From Leptodontidium sp. MPI-SDFR-AT-0119 (lineage: Eukaryota; Ascomycota; Leotiomycetes; Helotiales; Leptodontidiaceae), in the NCBI GenBank assembly GCA_020726505.1, contig JAHLEZ010000026.1, positions 733,923 through 797,922 of the forward strand: DNA of 64,000 bases, given 5' to 3'. The translations under genes were made by a program, and so were the position numbers. Under the pieces are notes generated by a model, which saw only the letters and a program-made list of their open reading frames with translations, searched no databases and was not told where the DNA came from. Of the stretch, positions 31,592-43,012 are shown one piece after another (position 1 is the stretch's first letter; every line of letters starts with the position of its first letter).

Positions 31592-32199
31592 GTCGGGTAT
31601 TTACTCGGTAAACACCGGAAGGCTGGTTGATCTCTGTTAATCGAGAAGTAGGTACATTACGCGGGCTCGAAACCCAGAAAACACCCATCACATGTCGAGC
31701 CCTGGCGTCGACACTCTACTAGCCCTTCCTCATTCACCTCATCCACCCCCATAAACGGGGGCTTCTCAGTCATGGCGGCCAACCTTCCGACCTTCGACTC
31801 CTCCCCCCCTCGAACATACTTATATTTCCTCATCGTTCCCCCAACTGTAGCAACCATTACTTGTCACCAACCACAACAGTCTCCTCCCACTCCTCTGCAC
31901 CCATTACTCTTTCCGACGACGGTGTTATCAAGATCACTTCCTGCCAAAGCAGGCGGACTCCGTTGTCCTCATGGCCCCGGTACGGCACGCTCCCGTCGAG
32001 CCACGATTGCCAAATACCTCAGTACATGCCCTTAATCGAAGTGTTGAGCGTCGTCACCGCAAAGCGCGCAGAAAATTGCTTCTTAGGCATACTTCCTCGT
32101 ATTCAAAGTACGCGATCATATAAATCTTGGCACAGAATATTGCCTTCAGCAATTCTAGCTCGCCAGCTTGCACTTCGTAACAACTACTTATCAAAGATC
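31592..32199. other. No convincing gene
   Basis: Short frames only; upstream region of the SDR remnant. Confidence 0.45.
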
Positions 32200-32550
32200 A
32201 TGAGAGTCCTACTGACTGGTGGAAGTGGCTTTGTTGCTGCCCATTGTCTGGAGTACTTGCTCAAACGTGGGTGTGTGCACCTTCGCCTTTCTTATACTAG
32301 ATAGGTTGACTGACAGCTTTGCGTAGTCATACCGTTGTTACCACCGTTCGATCTCACGAAAAGGGCCAGCGAATACTCGATGGGTATCGGCAATTGTCCA
32401 CCGATCAACTCTCATACGTACTGGTCGAAGATATTGCTGCTCGAGGCGCCTTTGATGAAGCTGTACGATCAAACCCTCCTTTCACCATGTTGCGAGTCCC
32501 TTTCATTTCAACACCACGAACCCAGTTATCGATGTAGTAGACCTGACCTA
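32200..32550 (+). pseudogene. NADPH-dependent aldehyde/keto reductase (SDR), 5' fragment
   Basis: N-terminus of an extended short-chain dehydrogenase of the Gre2/dihydroflavonol-reductase type. Exon 1 (32200-32270) carries the nucleotide-binding loop LLTGGSGFVAAH; intron 32271-32326 (GTGTGT...GCGTAG) is followed by HTVVTTVRSHEKGQRILDG, LSYVLVEDIAARGAFDEAV and NPPF. After that the frame is lost and the catalytic YxxxK half is absent, so only about the first 100 residues remain. Confidence 0.7.
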
Positions 32551-32624
32551 TAGGCACTTAGAGATGGACATGAACGCCACCAAGATTTAGAGCAGGTTGT
32601 GCCCACGAAGGCATGTTTCTGTGT

Positions 32625-32775
32625 CGCTCGAAGGGGCGGGTTGTGGAGAAGCTGGGTGGCGTCTGCGGTGAGGTTGGAGGCAGTATCTGGACGAGATTGG
32701 ATGTTGTTTGTAGAGAAGTTGGATTCTGTTCCTGGATGAGGTTGAACGCTGCTTGTGGAGAGGTTTGAACACCGT
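32625..32775. repeat. Degenerate ~22/45-bp minisatellite
   Basis: About six imperfect tandem units of 22-23 bp such as AGGTTGGAGGCAGTATCTGG and AAGTTGGATTCTGTTCCTGG, alternating in their ends so the higher period is about 45 bp. Confidence 0.65.
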
Positions 32776-32779
32776 TCAG

Positions 32780-33330
32780 ATTTGACGGCCGTGCGACGAG
32801 GGAGCTTTTGGCCTTGACTTTAAGCGCAAAGATGGCTCCAAAAGACCTCGAATGGAGCCGAAATACAAATCAACCAAAAGCAAGAACTGCTGCCCGGCCA
32901 AAATTGAAGGTCGAGATATATCGGAGACTGTGGTCTGTGCCCAGGTCTACAGGGTCAGAAATGGAGCAATGTTCAGGTCCATTAATGAACCCTATCTGCA
33001 AACATCTCAACTTTGATATAGCTGCAAATTTGGGCTCGAGTTACTAGGCAGCATAACGCATCGTCACTCGTATCTTAATCACTCAATGCGTTCCAGTCAA
33101 TAGCTGGAGCGGTCAAAATCGTCCAAGGTTGATGAAAACGGGAGAGGCTTAGCGAGGGCATTGTGAGGACGCGGCAATAACTTAAAGATAATGTGGATCA
33201 AATTTCATTTTATTGATGGTTGCTATCTCTGAATACTTAACGCATAGCGAGCAATCTAGACAGACTGCGTGGCGGTGATAGCTGAGTGAGAATAGCGTAG
33301 TTATAGGCTCTCGCATATTATCAACGATTT
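32780..33330. other. No gene seen
   Basis: Downstream of the DUF3723 3' end; nothing recognised. Confidence 0.45.
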
Positions 33331-33334
33331 CTCC

Positions 33335-35610
33335 TTACCCAGCCTCAGTAGAAAGCTTCCCATCAGACATCACGGCAGGTACATATTTCACAAGCTGATT
33401 ATTTACTTGGATCCTGTTCTCAGGAACCAGAAGTATAGTGTTCGACCCATCCGCAATCGCGGCTTGGAAGCACGTTCTTGGGACCAACAGGTTGAGCGAG
33501 CTATCAAACGGCCGGATGTGCTTCCTCATGTACTTTTTCGCCACCCGTTCGACTTCGGACGGGTCAGAAGAGTCCACTAGAAGGCTTCGCTCGGTCCTCC
33601 AAACGTCTCGCTCGTAAATTTTGAACTCAATACGCACCATAGAAGATGGAGGAATTATCTGCAGCTGCCTGTCCAGATTCTGTTCGGATGGTTGCCCGTG
33701 AGCACTCGAATCGACGTCGTCGGTACGAATCAAATCCTGGGAGGAGTTGACGAGCGCTTCCCGACCAGCCGCAGGCGAACTCATCTGTGGTGGATCCTCT
33801 GGTTGTTCAGAGGTGCGAGCGAGCCCATCCGCAATGCTTCTCTCAAGATTAACGTGAGTACCTCGCCTTTGATTTCTCTGTGTTGGTTGTGAAGCGTCAC
33901 CCCCCTCTCGTAAATTATTGCCGGCTTCCTCTGATGCTTGCCTCTCCTGCGCCATCCTGGCCACCTCCTGAGGGGTTGGGTGTCCTTGCCCCGATACATT
34001 CCTTCCCCCGCCCAAAGCACCCAGCCGCTCCTGTTGCAGATCTAATCCTCCGCCTGTGTGTGGTGCAGGGTTCGAACGACGTTTTGTAGTGGTCTCGCTT
34101 GGTCGACCAAAAAATGCAAAATACACAGACTTGCGCACAAAGAACGATGTGACGCTCTCGCCCTGCTTGTCCACTTCTGCGTGCAGGTTGGCAATAACAA
34201 GGGATTTGGCATCTCGTGCGTGAGCCTCTTCGTCTGGGAATCCACATCGGACCCCTGCAGCGGCAGGATCATCGCTGACGAAGGCCGGGGACGACTGCTC
34301 CAGCGTGAGGGGTGTGGCAGTTGCAAACAATCTTATGATCTGCTCAGTGTGAGACTCGAGACTCTGGCCAGTATATTCGTAGCTGTCTGGTTTCCGAGCG
34401 TTTAACAAGGCAGCACGTGCGATCTCCCTATCTGACGAGCGTTCTTTCAACGCCGAGATCTGGTCGGACTGAAAACCCAGCTGGCTAGCGAGCGCAGCGA
34501 AGTCCGACAGGACAACTTCGTCCGGCTTTGTGGTTCCCGCTTTGGCCAAACGATTCTTCTTTGTGTCCTTCGGTGGGGCAGGCAACTTGCTGTAGTATTC
34601 CATGGAGTAAAGCCATAGCCGCCGATACGCCAGATCCCAATCCTCTGTGCTCCCAAAGAATTTGTCATCCAAGGCCACGAACAAGGTCTGCCCGGGAGCC
34701 GGCTCAACCAAGTGCCTCATGCTACCCGCGCAGGCTTGCAAATACTTGAGATCTTCAAACAGGGTGAAGAGGGATGGGATGAGGCCGCTAGCGGTGCGCA
34801 ACCTACTCCAGATCGCATCACGGTCCTCCGAATTGAATGCGGCGAAGATCTGGCCACTGGCCAGCTGGCCGTGTAGTTTTTGCGCATCCCGCCTGGAATG
34901 TCTAGGCGCCATAAGCTCTACCGCCTTGACCGTGACATTATCGAGCATCCGCATCGCTTGCTTGTTGTAGGCGAGGAGCTGAGACCAGAACTCTTTGATG
35001 TCTTCGAGATAGTGTACGACTGCCTGTTTCTATGGTGAGCAAGTCACACCTGCTCGTCAGATGGAAGGCTCACCTCGGGGAAGTTCATACTGATCATTTT
35101 GTTCAGTGTGCTTATCCTCATCCCACCCCAAAGCCTGGGCAGATCTAGGAGATCATCGAATCCCGTATGGAGCTCACGGTGTCGAAAGAGCCCGTTCAGA
35201 CATCGCGTCTCATGCTTCGACAGATGACTCCACCACCTCCTTTCCGAATACAAATCTCGCTCTCGTCGGTACTTCGAGATCTTGCAGTAGATCTCGCCAG
35301 CAGTTGGCGGCTTCTCGTTCGCGTACTCCTCGATCAGGGCGGTCTTGAGTCTATGGTCGGCATCTGCATGATTGTGTTAGTTCAGGGCAATGTCGACTCA
35401 GGGGAATGCACGTACCGGCGAGGTAGAGATCTACCGTCCACTATCTTTCTCTTGGGGTGAGAATCTCGCGCGCGACCTGAATGCGGTGCTGCCCAATGGA
35501 GTTGGAATCCCGCAGGAAATTTAAGAATTGGGTGGGGGCTATCATGATTATTCAGCAGCCTCTCAGCCGAGACCCCAAGAGTCACCCTAGCAAGTTGAGA
35601 CCGATCGAGA
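33335..35610 (-). pseudogene. DUF3723 protein, 5'-truncated by a LINE
   Basis: Large fungal DUF3723 family protein, often found as Starship cargo; biochemical role unknown. The minus strand reads FPAGFQLH, a small deletion, GQHRIQVAREILTPRER, a TAG where Trp is usual, WTVDLYL, then across an intron (about 35365-35416) ADADHRLKTALIEEY, GEIYCKISKYRRERDLY and RWWSHLSKHE. Intron 35030-35073 (GTGAGC...CATAG) leads into the 33335-35029 exon with FWSQLLAYNKQAM, LFTLFEDLKYLQAC and the conserved end SEVERVAKKYMRKHIRPFDS. The 5' end is cut off at about 35605 by LINE C. With a RIP-type nonsense codon and a deletion it is dead, although the last exon is open for 539 codons. Confidence 0.8.
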
Positions 35611-35613
35611 AGG

Positions 35614-36795
35614 ATGCCAAAGAACAGCAAGAACAACGTGAACAGCCGGAAGGGCAATTCGTTCGAGTTGCTCGACGAATCTGATGGTGGTGACTCGATT
35701 ACGGTCCAAACTACGAGCACTCGGGGGCGGCCTCTGAAGCGCACGCAGCCATTCGAGCCCAACTCACCACCCCGTGCGAAGCGCGCCAACTCTACGAAGG
35801 CCACAACGTCTCAGACAGCACCGACGCCAGTGGATACCGACCAGTGGGCACAAGTCAAGGCCCTCCTTACGCGTGTCGAATCCGCCCTCTTAGCCGCGGA
35901 GTACCGAGCAGAAAGGGCAGAGAAGCGCATCGAGTCCTTGGAAGAGTTCATACGAAACGAGCTTTTCCCACGAATCAATACACCTCCCCCGACGGGTCCT
36001 CCACCTCCACCATCGCCTCCATCGTCTCCACCGCTATCGATAGCCCCAGGTCAGATTCCGGGGGTTGGACTCGACCTTAGTCGAGTGGCGATCCCGGAGA
36101 TCAAGGAGGGAAACGCAGGCGCTGTGCGTAGACGTGTGAATAAGGCTTTGAAAGAGAGGGGTATAACATGCTTGGGAGTCAATTCAAAGGGGAATGGGCG
36201 GTACCGACTTTTCCAAGGCAAGGATATCGACAACGTACGGAGGGATGACACTTGGGTTAGGACACACTTTGATAGGGGAACGTTGTACGGAGAGCAATGG
36301 TATCCAATGAGGGTTGACAGGGCATATCACGAGGTGGCAATGGACGAGATAGGTTGTTCAATTTTCGGTCAACTGAATGGGGTCAAGGTTCACAAGATGC
36401 GATGGCTTGGGAATGTGTCGATTGACGAGGAGTATCGCTCGATGGTTGTGTTTTTGGACACGAAGGAGGAGGTTGATAGGCTTCTTGCAAAGATGACGGT
36501 TACTATGGCAAACGGAGAGTGCGCATATACTCGTCCGTTTGTTATAGGCCGTCAGCCTGCACGCTGTTATCGCTGCCATCTTTACGGACATTTACACTAC
36601 CGTTGCCGAGCGCCGGCTCCAATCTGTGGACAGTGTGCACTCCCAGGGCATTCGGCATCGACATGCACCTCGACGACTTTTAAGTGTGCACCGTGTGGAG
36701 GAAAGGGTGCCCACAAGGCTACTGACCTAGGGTGTCCAGTATACCGACGAGAGCTTGCCAAGTTACGACCATTACCATTACATTCGTACGACTAA
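35614..36795 (+). CDS. LINE ORF1 (Gag-like, CCHC zinc knuckles)
   Basis: Intact 393-residue RNA-binding protein of a non-LTR retrotransposon. The N-terminus is basic and serine/threonine-rich, then a coiled-coil-like segment (VKALLTRVESALLAAEYRAE), a proline tract, an RRM-like middle, and three C-terminal knuckles: CYRCHLYGHLHYRC, CGQCALPGHSASTC (both CX2CX4HX4C) and a variant CAPCGGKGAHKATDLGC. No stop and no RIP-type damage, which contrasts with LINEs A and B. It starts within about 15 bp of the 5' junction. Different in sequence from ORF1 of LINE A. Confidence 0.88.
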   Translation: MPKNSKNNVNSRKGNSFELLDESDGGDSITVQTTSTRGRPLKRTQPFEPNSPPRAKRANSTKATTSQTAPTPVDTDQWAQVKALLTRVESALLAAEYRAERAEKRIESLEEFIRNELFPRINTPPPTGPPPPPSPPSSPPLSIAPGQIPGVGLDLSRVAIPEIKEGNAGAVRRRVNKALKERGITCLGVNSKGNGRYRLFQGKDIDNVRRDDTWVRTHFDRGTLYGEQWYPMRVDRAYHEVAMDEIGCSIFGQLNGVKVHKMRWLGNVSIDEEYRSMVVFLDTKEEVDRLLAKMTVTMANGECAYTRPFVIGRQPARCYRCHLYGHLHYRCRAPAPICGQCALPGHSASTCTSTTFKCAPCGGKGAHKATDLGCPVYRRELAKLRPLPLHSYD

Positions 36796-37199
36796 TGCGA
36801 TCTATTCCAGCCTATTTTCAATCCAGCACAATCCCTCTACCACCGCATGCAGTTGCCGGCATCTAGGTGGTTAGCTATTTCGGTCTATTATAGGATGATT
36901 TACTTTGCATCGACTCAACATTTGTAGAGGATTATTAGGTGCAAGAGAGAGGTCTTCGTTGTCTCTGGGCTACGGGCTATAGAATGGGGATAGGATAGGT
37001 AAGACAATTTTTACGGAATAGAGAACGCTTATAGAGAACAGTTTGGAGAGTTTATTTAGATATTGCTGTTTTTGGGCTCAGAACCGAGTTTGGACGTAGC
37101 TAGAGTAGGCGTAGCGGATCTTCGATAGCTGCCTATGGGCTTCGCCCTATCTCGGGCGTAAATGAACATCATCAACGGATTGGGTTCCCCCATGGGAAC
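36796..37199. other. Unassigned sequence inside LINE C
   Basis: Region between ORF1 and the RNase H stub; no recognisable coding. Probably where most of ORF2 was lost. Confidence 0.5.
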
Positions 37200-37325
37200 C
37201 ATCACTGGAACGGATGGTCGACATCGCACGGGACAGGGAGGAAGCCGTAGAGAAATGCCTCAATCCAGAGGAGACAGAAGTACAGATATTCACCGACGGA
37301 TCAATGAAAAACGGCAAGGTCGGTT

Positions 37326-37347
37326 ATATTATTATTATTATTATTAT
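37326..37347. repeat. (ATT)n tail of LINE A
   Basis: Seven ATT units at the junction with LINE C; LINE B ends in the matching (AAT)n run, so a trinucleotide microsatellite is this family's 3' tail. Confidence 0.9.
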
Positions 37348-40300
37348 TCCTTTTAACGTCCTGTGTAAGTCGAAGACTATAGTAGGACGGCTGGGGCTAT
37401 AAACCCCGGCGTTTCAATATAAAGTACAAGAAAGGTAGCCAATTCGTTCTAGGGGACATTGAGGGCATAACCTTAGTTATAACAAAGGAAAATTATCGAA
37501 GAATGTGTAGAAGGTATTACGATTATTCCTCCTCTTACTCCTCCTCCTGCTCCTGCACCTCATCCTGCCTTCTCTTTAAGTACTATTTCCTGGTACAAAG
37601 TCTAGTCTTTTTGAGAAAATCTAGCGTCTTCTCGATCCTAATTTTTGTATGTATTAAGAGAGGTAGACTAAGTCTTGCTCCCTTTATTTCGTCCCGTAGC
37701 TTGGCCCTCGCCTTGGCTATTCCTGTCTCTTTATAGCTCAAAAGTAAATGGGCGGTTGTCTCTCTCTTACTACACCTACATAAGTCGCTATCCGCACGGC
37801 CTAGTCTATATAAGTATGACCTTATAAACCCATGGCCTAGCTTTAATTAGAAGAAGGAGTTAGTTAGCTCTCTTCTAGTTCCAGGCAGTAGGTGGATCTT
37901 CGACCGTAGCTGCTAAGGGAATTACTTCCTATAGGCAGTTGTATTTTAGTAAGGCGTCTTTTTGTACTAGTCTAGCGCCGACTTCCACTCTCTAGTACTA
38001 ACTTACTTTGCTTTACAGCCGAGGACTGCAAAGCTGGTTTCATTTGTATTTGGGGCTAGCGTCGTTACTTGCTTTACTAACGAGTCAGCTAGCTCGTTTC
38101 CGTATACTTCCGTATGGCCGGGAACCCAGTTGATTGATATCGAGGCTCCTCTGCTCTTGGCTAGCTCCGCTACTTGAAAGGCCCGGATTTGGCAAGCTTA
38201 ACCCAGGTTATCTGATAGTGTTTTGAGACGGTAGAGTCCCGCCTAGTTATCCGAGTAAATGTAGTATAACTGGCCTGGCTTAGCTACCTTGTTAGCGTAC
38301 TCGACTGCTTAGGTAGTCCCTTCTAGCTCCCCGTTGTAGACTAATTAGGAGTCCCCCAAGTTAGTCATGCTCTTGTAGACTACTCTAGGGGTGCCCCTCT
38401 CATAGTTCAGTACCACGAGCCTTACGCCTACTCCGGTTAAATCTTCCCCTGGCATAGACGAGGCATCTATATAGATCGTGAATTCGTCTACGCCTGTGTG
38501 TAGGTTTGAGTTGTGTATTTGAGCAGTTGCTTCCTTTGGCAGCGGGCTAATATCGATCGTATACGGCGTTATTCTATTCCACGGTGGGTATTTAAAGTGC
38601 TAGAGGGGCTTAAGGTCCTTTAGGTCGACTAAATCTTGAATTGAGGCCTAAATCCGTTCGAGTTGCACTATTAGCTTGAGACTAGGTCTTATTAGGAGGT
38701 TTGAGAGTTCTTGGTTAATCGGGTGCTTAGGGGCTAGTTTCAGTGCACGAATGGCGTATTTTCGAGTACTGGCGTTTAGTCGGACACAAGGAGGCTATAG
38801 CGCTGCCTCGACCTCCATTGGCACTATCGGAGCTGTCTTGAATACCCTTAGGATTTTTCGTAGAGCTAAGTTTTATAAGGCCTAGAGGGGTTTCTTAAAC
38901 TGTGCCTGTCCCCTCCACTAAACCGGGGAGCCGTAGTCGGCTACACTAACCACACAGGCTAGGTATAGCAGTCGTACCGCAAAAGGGGAGAGCCCTTTTG
39001 CCGTATTAACTAGTCGTGTCATCCTCTAGAATGCCGATTGGGCCTGGCTCGTACGTATTGTTACATGTTACTTAAAAGTAAGGCCTGGGTCGAACCAGAT
39101 ACCTAGCCACCTGACTACTTCTTTTGGTTCTATAATGTCCCTATTAAGAAGTCTGAGGCTGGCTGTCTTGGCTTCTCTTCTTATAGTAAAGTGTATAAGT
39201 TCTGTCTTTGCTAAGTCGAACTAAATAGTATTCTTAGCGCCTAGCTCATATATCTTTACTACTTCCCTCTAAAGAATCCTGATGTTCTTTTTAAGGCTCG
39301 TAGACGCTACAGTGAGCGAGATATCGTTGATATATGAGAGTACCTTCGCGGCAATTCGAGGAAAGAGCTCTCTAATGTATATTAAGAACAGTATAGGCGA
39401 AATTGGGCTACCCTAGGGTATTCTAGTCTCGATTCTGCTGAATTCTTCTATTTGACCGTCGAAAGAGAGTCTAAGTGACCGATTATTAAGGAATAATGAG
39501 GTCCATACTACTAGATTACTAGGCAATTAGAGCTTCTGAAGGATCCTGAGTAGTTGGTTCTTGGCCACATGATCGAAGGCGCCTTTAACGTCAAGGAATA
39601 GAGTAGTAGTCTTCCGCTTTAGCCGTCTGTTTGTTTCTACTTCATTTGTCAGGAGGAGTGTAACGTCTATAGCTGATTTCTTTAGTCTACCTCCGATTTA
39701 GCTAGGGTGAAGTAAGTCGGTTGTTTCTACTAAGTAGCTGAGCCTTTGAGCTAGAATTCTTTCACTTACTTTGCCGAGGCAGTTTAGTAGCGAGATGACT
39801 CGGTAGGCCTTTGGGGCTGTGTAATCTGGCTTTTCTTGCTTCCTTAGAATGGCTCCTGTGGCTTGTCTCCAGCACGTTAGGTGGTATCCAATGTTAATTA
39901 GGCTGGAGTATAGTCTATAGAAAACCTCTAAGATTGCTCTATAAGCTTGAAGAATGATTTCCTGTGTAATTGAATTAGGACTAGGAGTTCTCCCTTTGAC
40001 TTTAGCTAAGTATATATTCTTTAGTTCTGTCCTTGTAAGGTTAGGCCATTCCCACTTAGTCGAAGATTGGAAGTCCTCTTAATTCGGCTCGGGGGCGCTC
40101 GGCGGGGGCGGGAATAGTGTATTTCGGAAGGCAGAGCATTTCCCCTCGAATGTATCTTCTAGCTACGTAAGCGCAGATTGAATAGGAGGTGTTCTCTCTA
40201 CCCGCTTGTCAGAAGTGTAAGCCATGGCCTTATAGATTGACTTTGGGTCTTCCTTTTCTAAAAACTAGTTCCAGTAGTCCCTCTTCGCGCGTTTAATCGC

Positions 40301-42337
40301 TAAGAAGTAAGTGTTCTTAGCTTAGAGGTATAATTGTATTAACTCAGGGTCTCTAGTTATACCTCTTTGCCTTTACATCATAGATTTTCTAAGCGCTTTG
40401 AGGTCTTCGTTCTACTATGGCTTAGACCTCGCTCCTGGCTTATTTAATAGGATACTAGCCTTTGCGGCTTTAGTTATTACGTCTGTGAGTTCAGAGGCCG
40501 CCTTGTCTAATATAGCTGTGGTAGGCGTGTTCCCTTCTAAGATACCTAGCTGATCCTCTTAGTTAGGGACCGGGCTCTTTAACTCGTTTGAATTGAAGGC
40601 TATACTCTCTAATATATTTGATTGTAAGGAAGTGGCAAAGAGGTCCCAGTTGGCCAGTCGAGTATTGAAATAAGTCGGCTGAACCGGGTTGTCGACTATC
40701 ACTGTCTTTGTGCTAGAAATCGAGAAGAGGAGACTGTAATGGTCAGAGCCTAGGTCTAGTAGTACCTGCCAGTCCTCGATATTGCTCGCTAAGGTGCTAG
40801 AAGCGAATGTGAGGTCCAGCACTGATTCCCTAGCGAGGTAAGGCCGGAAGAAGGTGCCAGTACTAGGGGAGTTTATGAGCTGTAGGTCTTGCTACTCTAG
40901 CTATTCTATGAGCTAGTCGGCTCCCGAGGTTTTCTTAGCTAGCGGATCCTACTATAGGTGGTGTGTATTAAAGTCTCCCAGAAGAACGGTGATTATAGAT
41001 AATAGTTAGTGGAATAGGCAACGTTCGAGGGTCCTAGGGCCGACTCTAGCTTAGTCCGCTTCGTTATAGACATTTAGGAGTTAGATCTTCGTGTTTCCTT
41101 CTATAATGTCTATAGCTAGTAGATCAGGGTCTCTCGGAGAGCTAGTCGTTAGGCTGACTAAGGGATGAAATGCCTTAGACATATAGACTAGTGTTTTAGG
41201 GCGAAGACTAGTGTCTGGGGGGAGGATCTATGTGAAGCTCTAGTGCGCAATTGAACGTGCGTTGCCGTCAGTAACTTATAGTTCTTAGATTATTATTAAG
41301 TCTACTTTAAGCTTAATTGCTGTTTCTAACGCACTTTCGGTAGCGGAGGGGTTTCGATTGAGGTTCACTTGGAGGATCTTTATGCTACTACTAAGTATTA
41401 AAGTTGCATAGCAGGACCCTTATGCTTAATTACGAGTAGTACCTCGCACGATTTCGTGTCTATAGTATATAATTCCCTACAGTTAGCGCACTTAGGGGCT
41501 AGATGTTAGCACCTTGCTCCTTTGGCTTGGCAGGAGCTATAGTAGTGCTATTAGGTGGCGTGTTTTTCACTGTAAAGTCGGCAGAACGGGCCTCTTTTGT
41601 AGTGATTCTCAAGGTGGCCGAAACCCTGGCATTTTAGGTATTGTGTAGTGGGGGCTGTAGAGTATAGTTTCTCTACACGGGCGCTTATCCCAGTAATATA
41701 GAGCCTGTTTCGAATTGCTCTGTCTGCCTCTTCTTTTGTGGCAAAGGCTACTGCGATTGAGCCTGCACGTTAGGTTGAGCGTTTTTTCCGCTGATGTGAG
41801 CCAGTATAGGGTTTTAATTAGCTTCAGGCCTTTATTAAAGGTCTAGATTTCTTTAATAACTAGAGCTATTCCTTCTGGCGTATTGAAGTCAGCAGTAAGT
41901 ATACTATGTAGAACTACCTTATACTAGGGCTCATCTTTTTGGGCTGTTTTAAAGGGAATAATATGCTGCTATATTGCTTACTTCTCTAAGAGGAAATCGG
42001 CTGAGAAGGCGCTAGTAGTAGTAACAACTAAGTTTTGGCCGAGTGATTTGGATATAGTGGCAATAACTGGCCCTTTAATGCCCTTTTCAGAGAATACTTT
42101 ATTAAAGGCATTTCTTGTCGCTAAGGATAAAAAGTCGGCATTAGTGCTAGAAACGGATTTGACTAGTATAAGTCGATTTTGGGCGGCTTACTTTGCGGGT
42201 TTGAGAGCCTGGACTTTGTTCTTCTTCTCAACAATAGTCTAGTCTTAGGGACTACTAGATCTTGTAGCTCCTTGTGTTGCTACGCTGGCAAATGAAGGGG
42301 TTGCGCTTCCGGTGGAAGTCGTTGTGTTAGTTCTGGA

Positions 42338-42928
42338 TTATAGGTCGGTTGTAGGGGGAGGCGATTTAGCAAGGGCTTTAGTTTTGTTTTCAATTTGCTT
42401 AGTAGCCGTTTCTAGATTAGCTATTTGAGAGGTAATAATTAAAGACGCTAATTGTAGTTTGCCTTTCTCCGTGTATTCCCTGAAGATCTCTAGGAGGTCT
42501 AGGAGCTTCGACTGTTCTTCACGTGCCTTTGTAAGGGTATAGGCTTGTACAATCAAGTCCCTAGCGTTTAGGATAAAGTCCCTTGGTGATTTGTTTGTTT
42601 CTTGAGACAATCTGAGGGCTTTATTAGTAGGATCTCGGTTGGGAAGGGGGCCAGGGCCTCTTTTCTTATTTGGTCGGGTAGGGCGGGGAGGAGCGGCAGA
42701 AAAATCCACAGAAGAAAGGGGCATCTTAAGGTGGTTAGATGAGAGGGGGGCCGCATTCTGTATAGTAGTTGAGTTCGCAGTGTTAGAATAAGGAAGGGTA
42801 GGGCTAGACGCCTCTTCTTCCGTGTCTCCAAGGATAATCGTTGGGTCTGAGAGGGGGAAGGAACTAAAAGGGTCACTTAATGCCTCCGGCGGGTCAGACA
42901 ACTCTATTGGTGTAGGACTACTCGTCAT
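42338..42928 (-). pseudogene. LINE A ORF1, N-terminal part
   Basis: 196-codon open part of ORF1 beginning MTSSPTPIELSDPPEALSDP: low-complexity Ser/Pro/Asp start, basic RPNKKRGPGPLP segment, then a helical region (ILNARDLIVQAYTLTKAREE). Further downstream the frame continues with stops through a region with Cys/His pairs (about 41450-41650). No CCHC knuckle can be stated with certainty because of the mutations. Confidence 0.6.
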
Positions 42929-43012
42929 CTTGAATGACTAGCGGGCCTGGATATAGGGAGTTCTAGTAGTTTATAGTGAAATAGAGTTGGAAATTGAGAG
43001 TTCGCAGGGGGG

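Larger units (their letters stand above)
35600..37325 (+). mobile_element. LINE C, internally deleted
   Basis: Non-LTR element inserted into the DUF3723 gene. Full ORF1 (35614-36795) is followed by about 400 bp of unassigned sequence and then only the RNase H start of ORF2 (37200-37325: VDIARDREEAVEKC, VQIFTDGSMKNGKVGY). Endonuclease and reverse transcriptase are missing. Its right end is interrupted by LINE A exactly after KNGKVGY. Confidence 0.75.
37326..42990 (-). mobile_element. LINE A, near full length, RIP-mutated, antisense
   Basis: Tad-like LINE on the minus strand. Its 3' end is the (ATT)n run at 37326-37347; ORF1 starts at 42928. Going 5' to 3' on the minus strand: ORF1 (42928 to about 41440), endonuclease beginning IKILQVNLNRNPSATESALE (about 41390), linker (WDLFATSLQSN, 40600), reverse transcriptase (about 40100-39000) and RNase H (about 38550-38000). 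Dozens of TAG/TAA codons at former Trp/Gln positions mark RIP. LINE B (47052-50500) is the same family. Confidence 0.85.

Noticed and set aside
32638..32770. CRISPR-like array in the minisatellite
   Set aside because: Units are contiguous, degenerate and without unique spacers; organism is a fungus.
37503..37736. Low-complexity Tyr/Ser/Cys frame
   Set aside because: Antisense of the Glu/Gln-rich LINE ORF2 tail.
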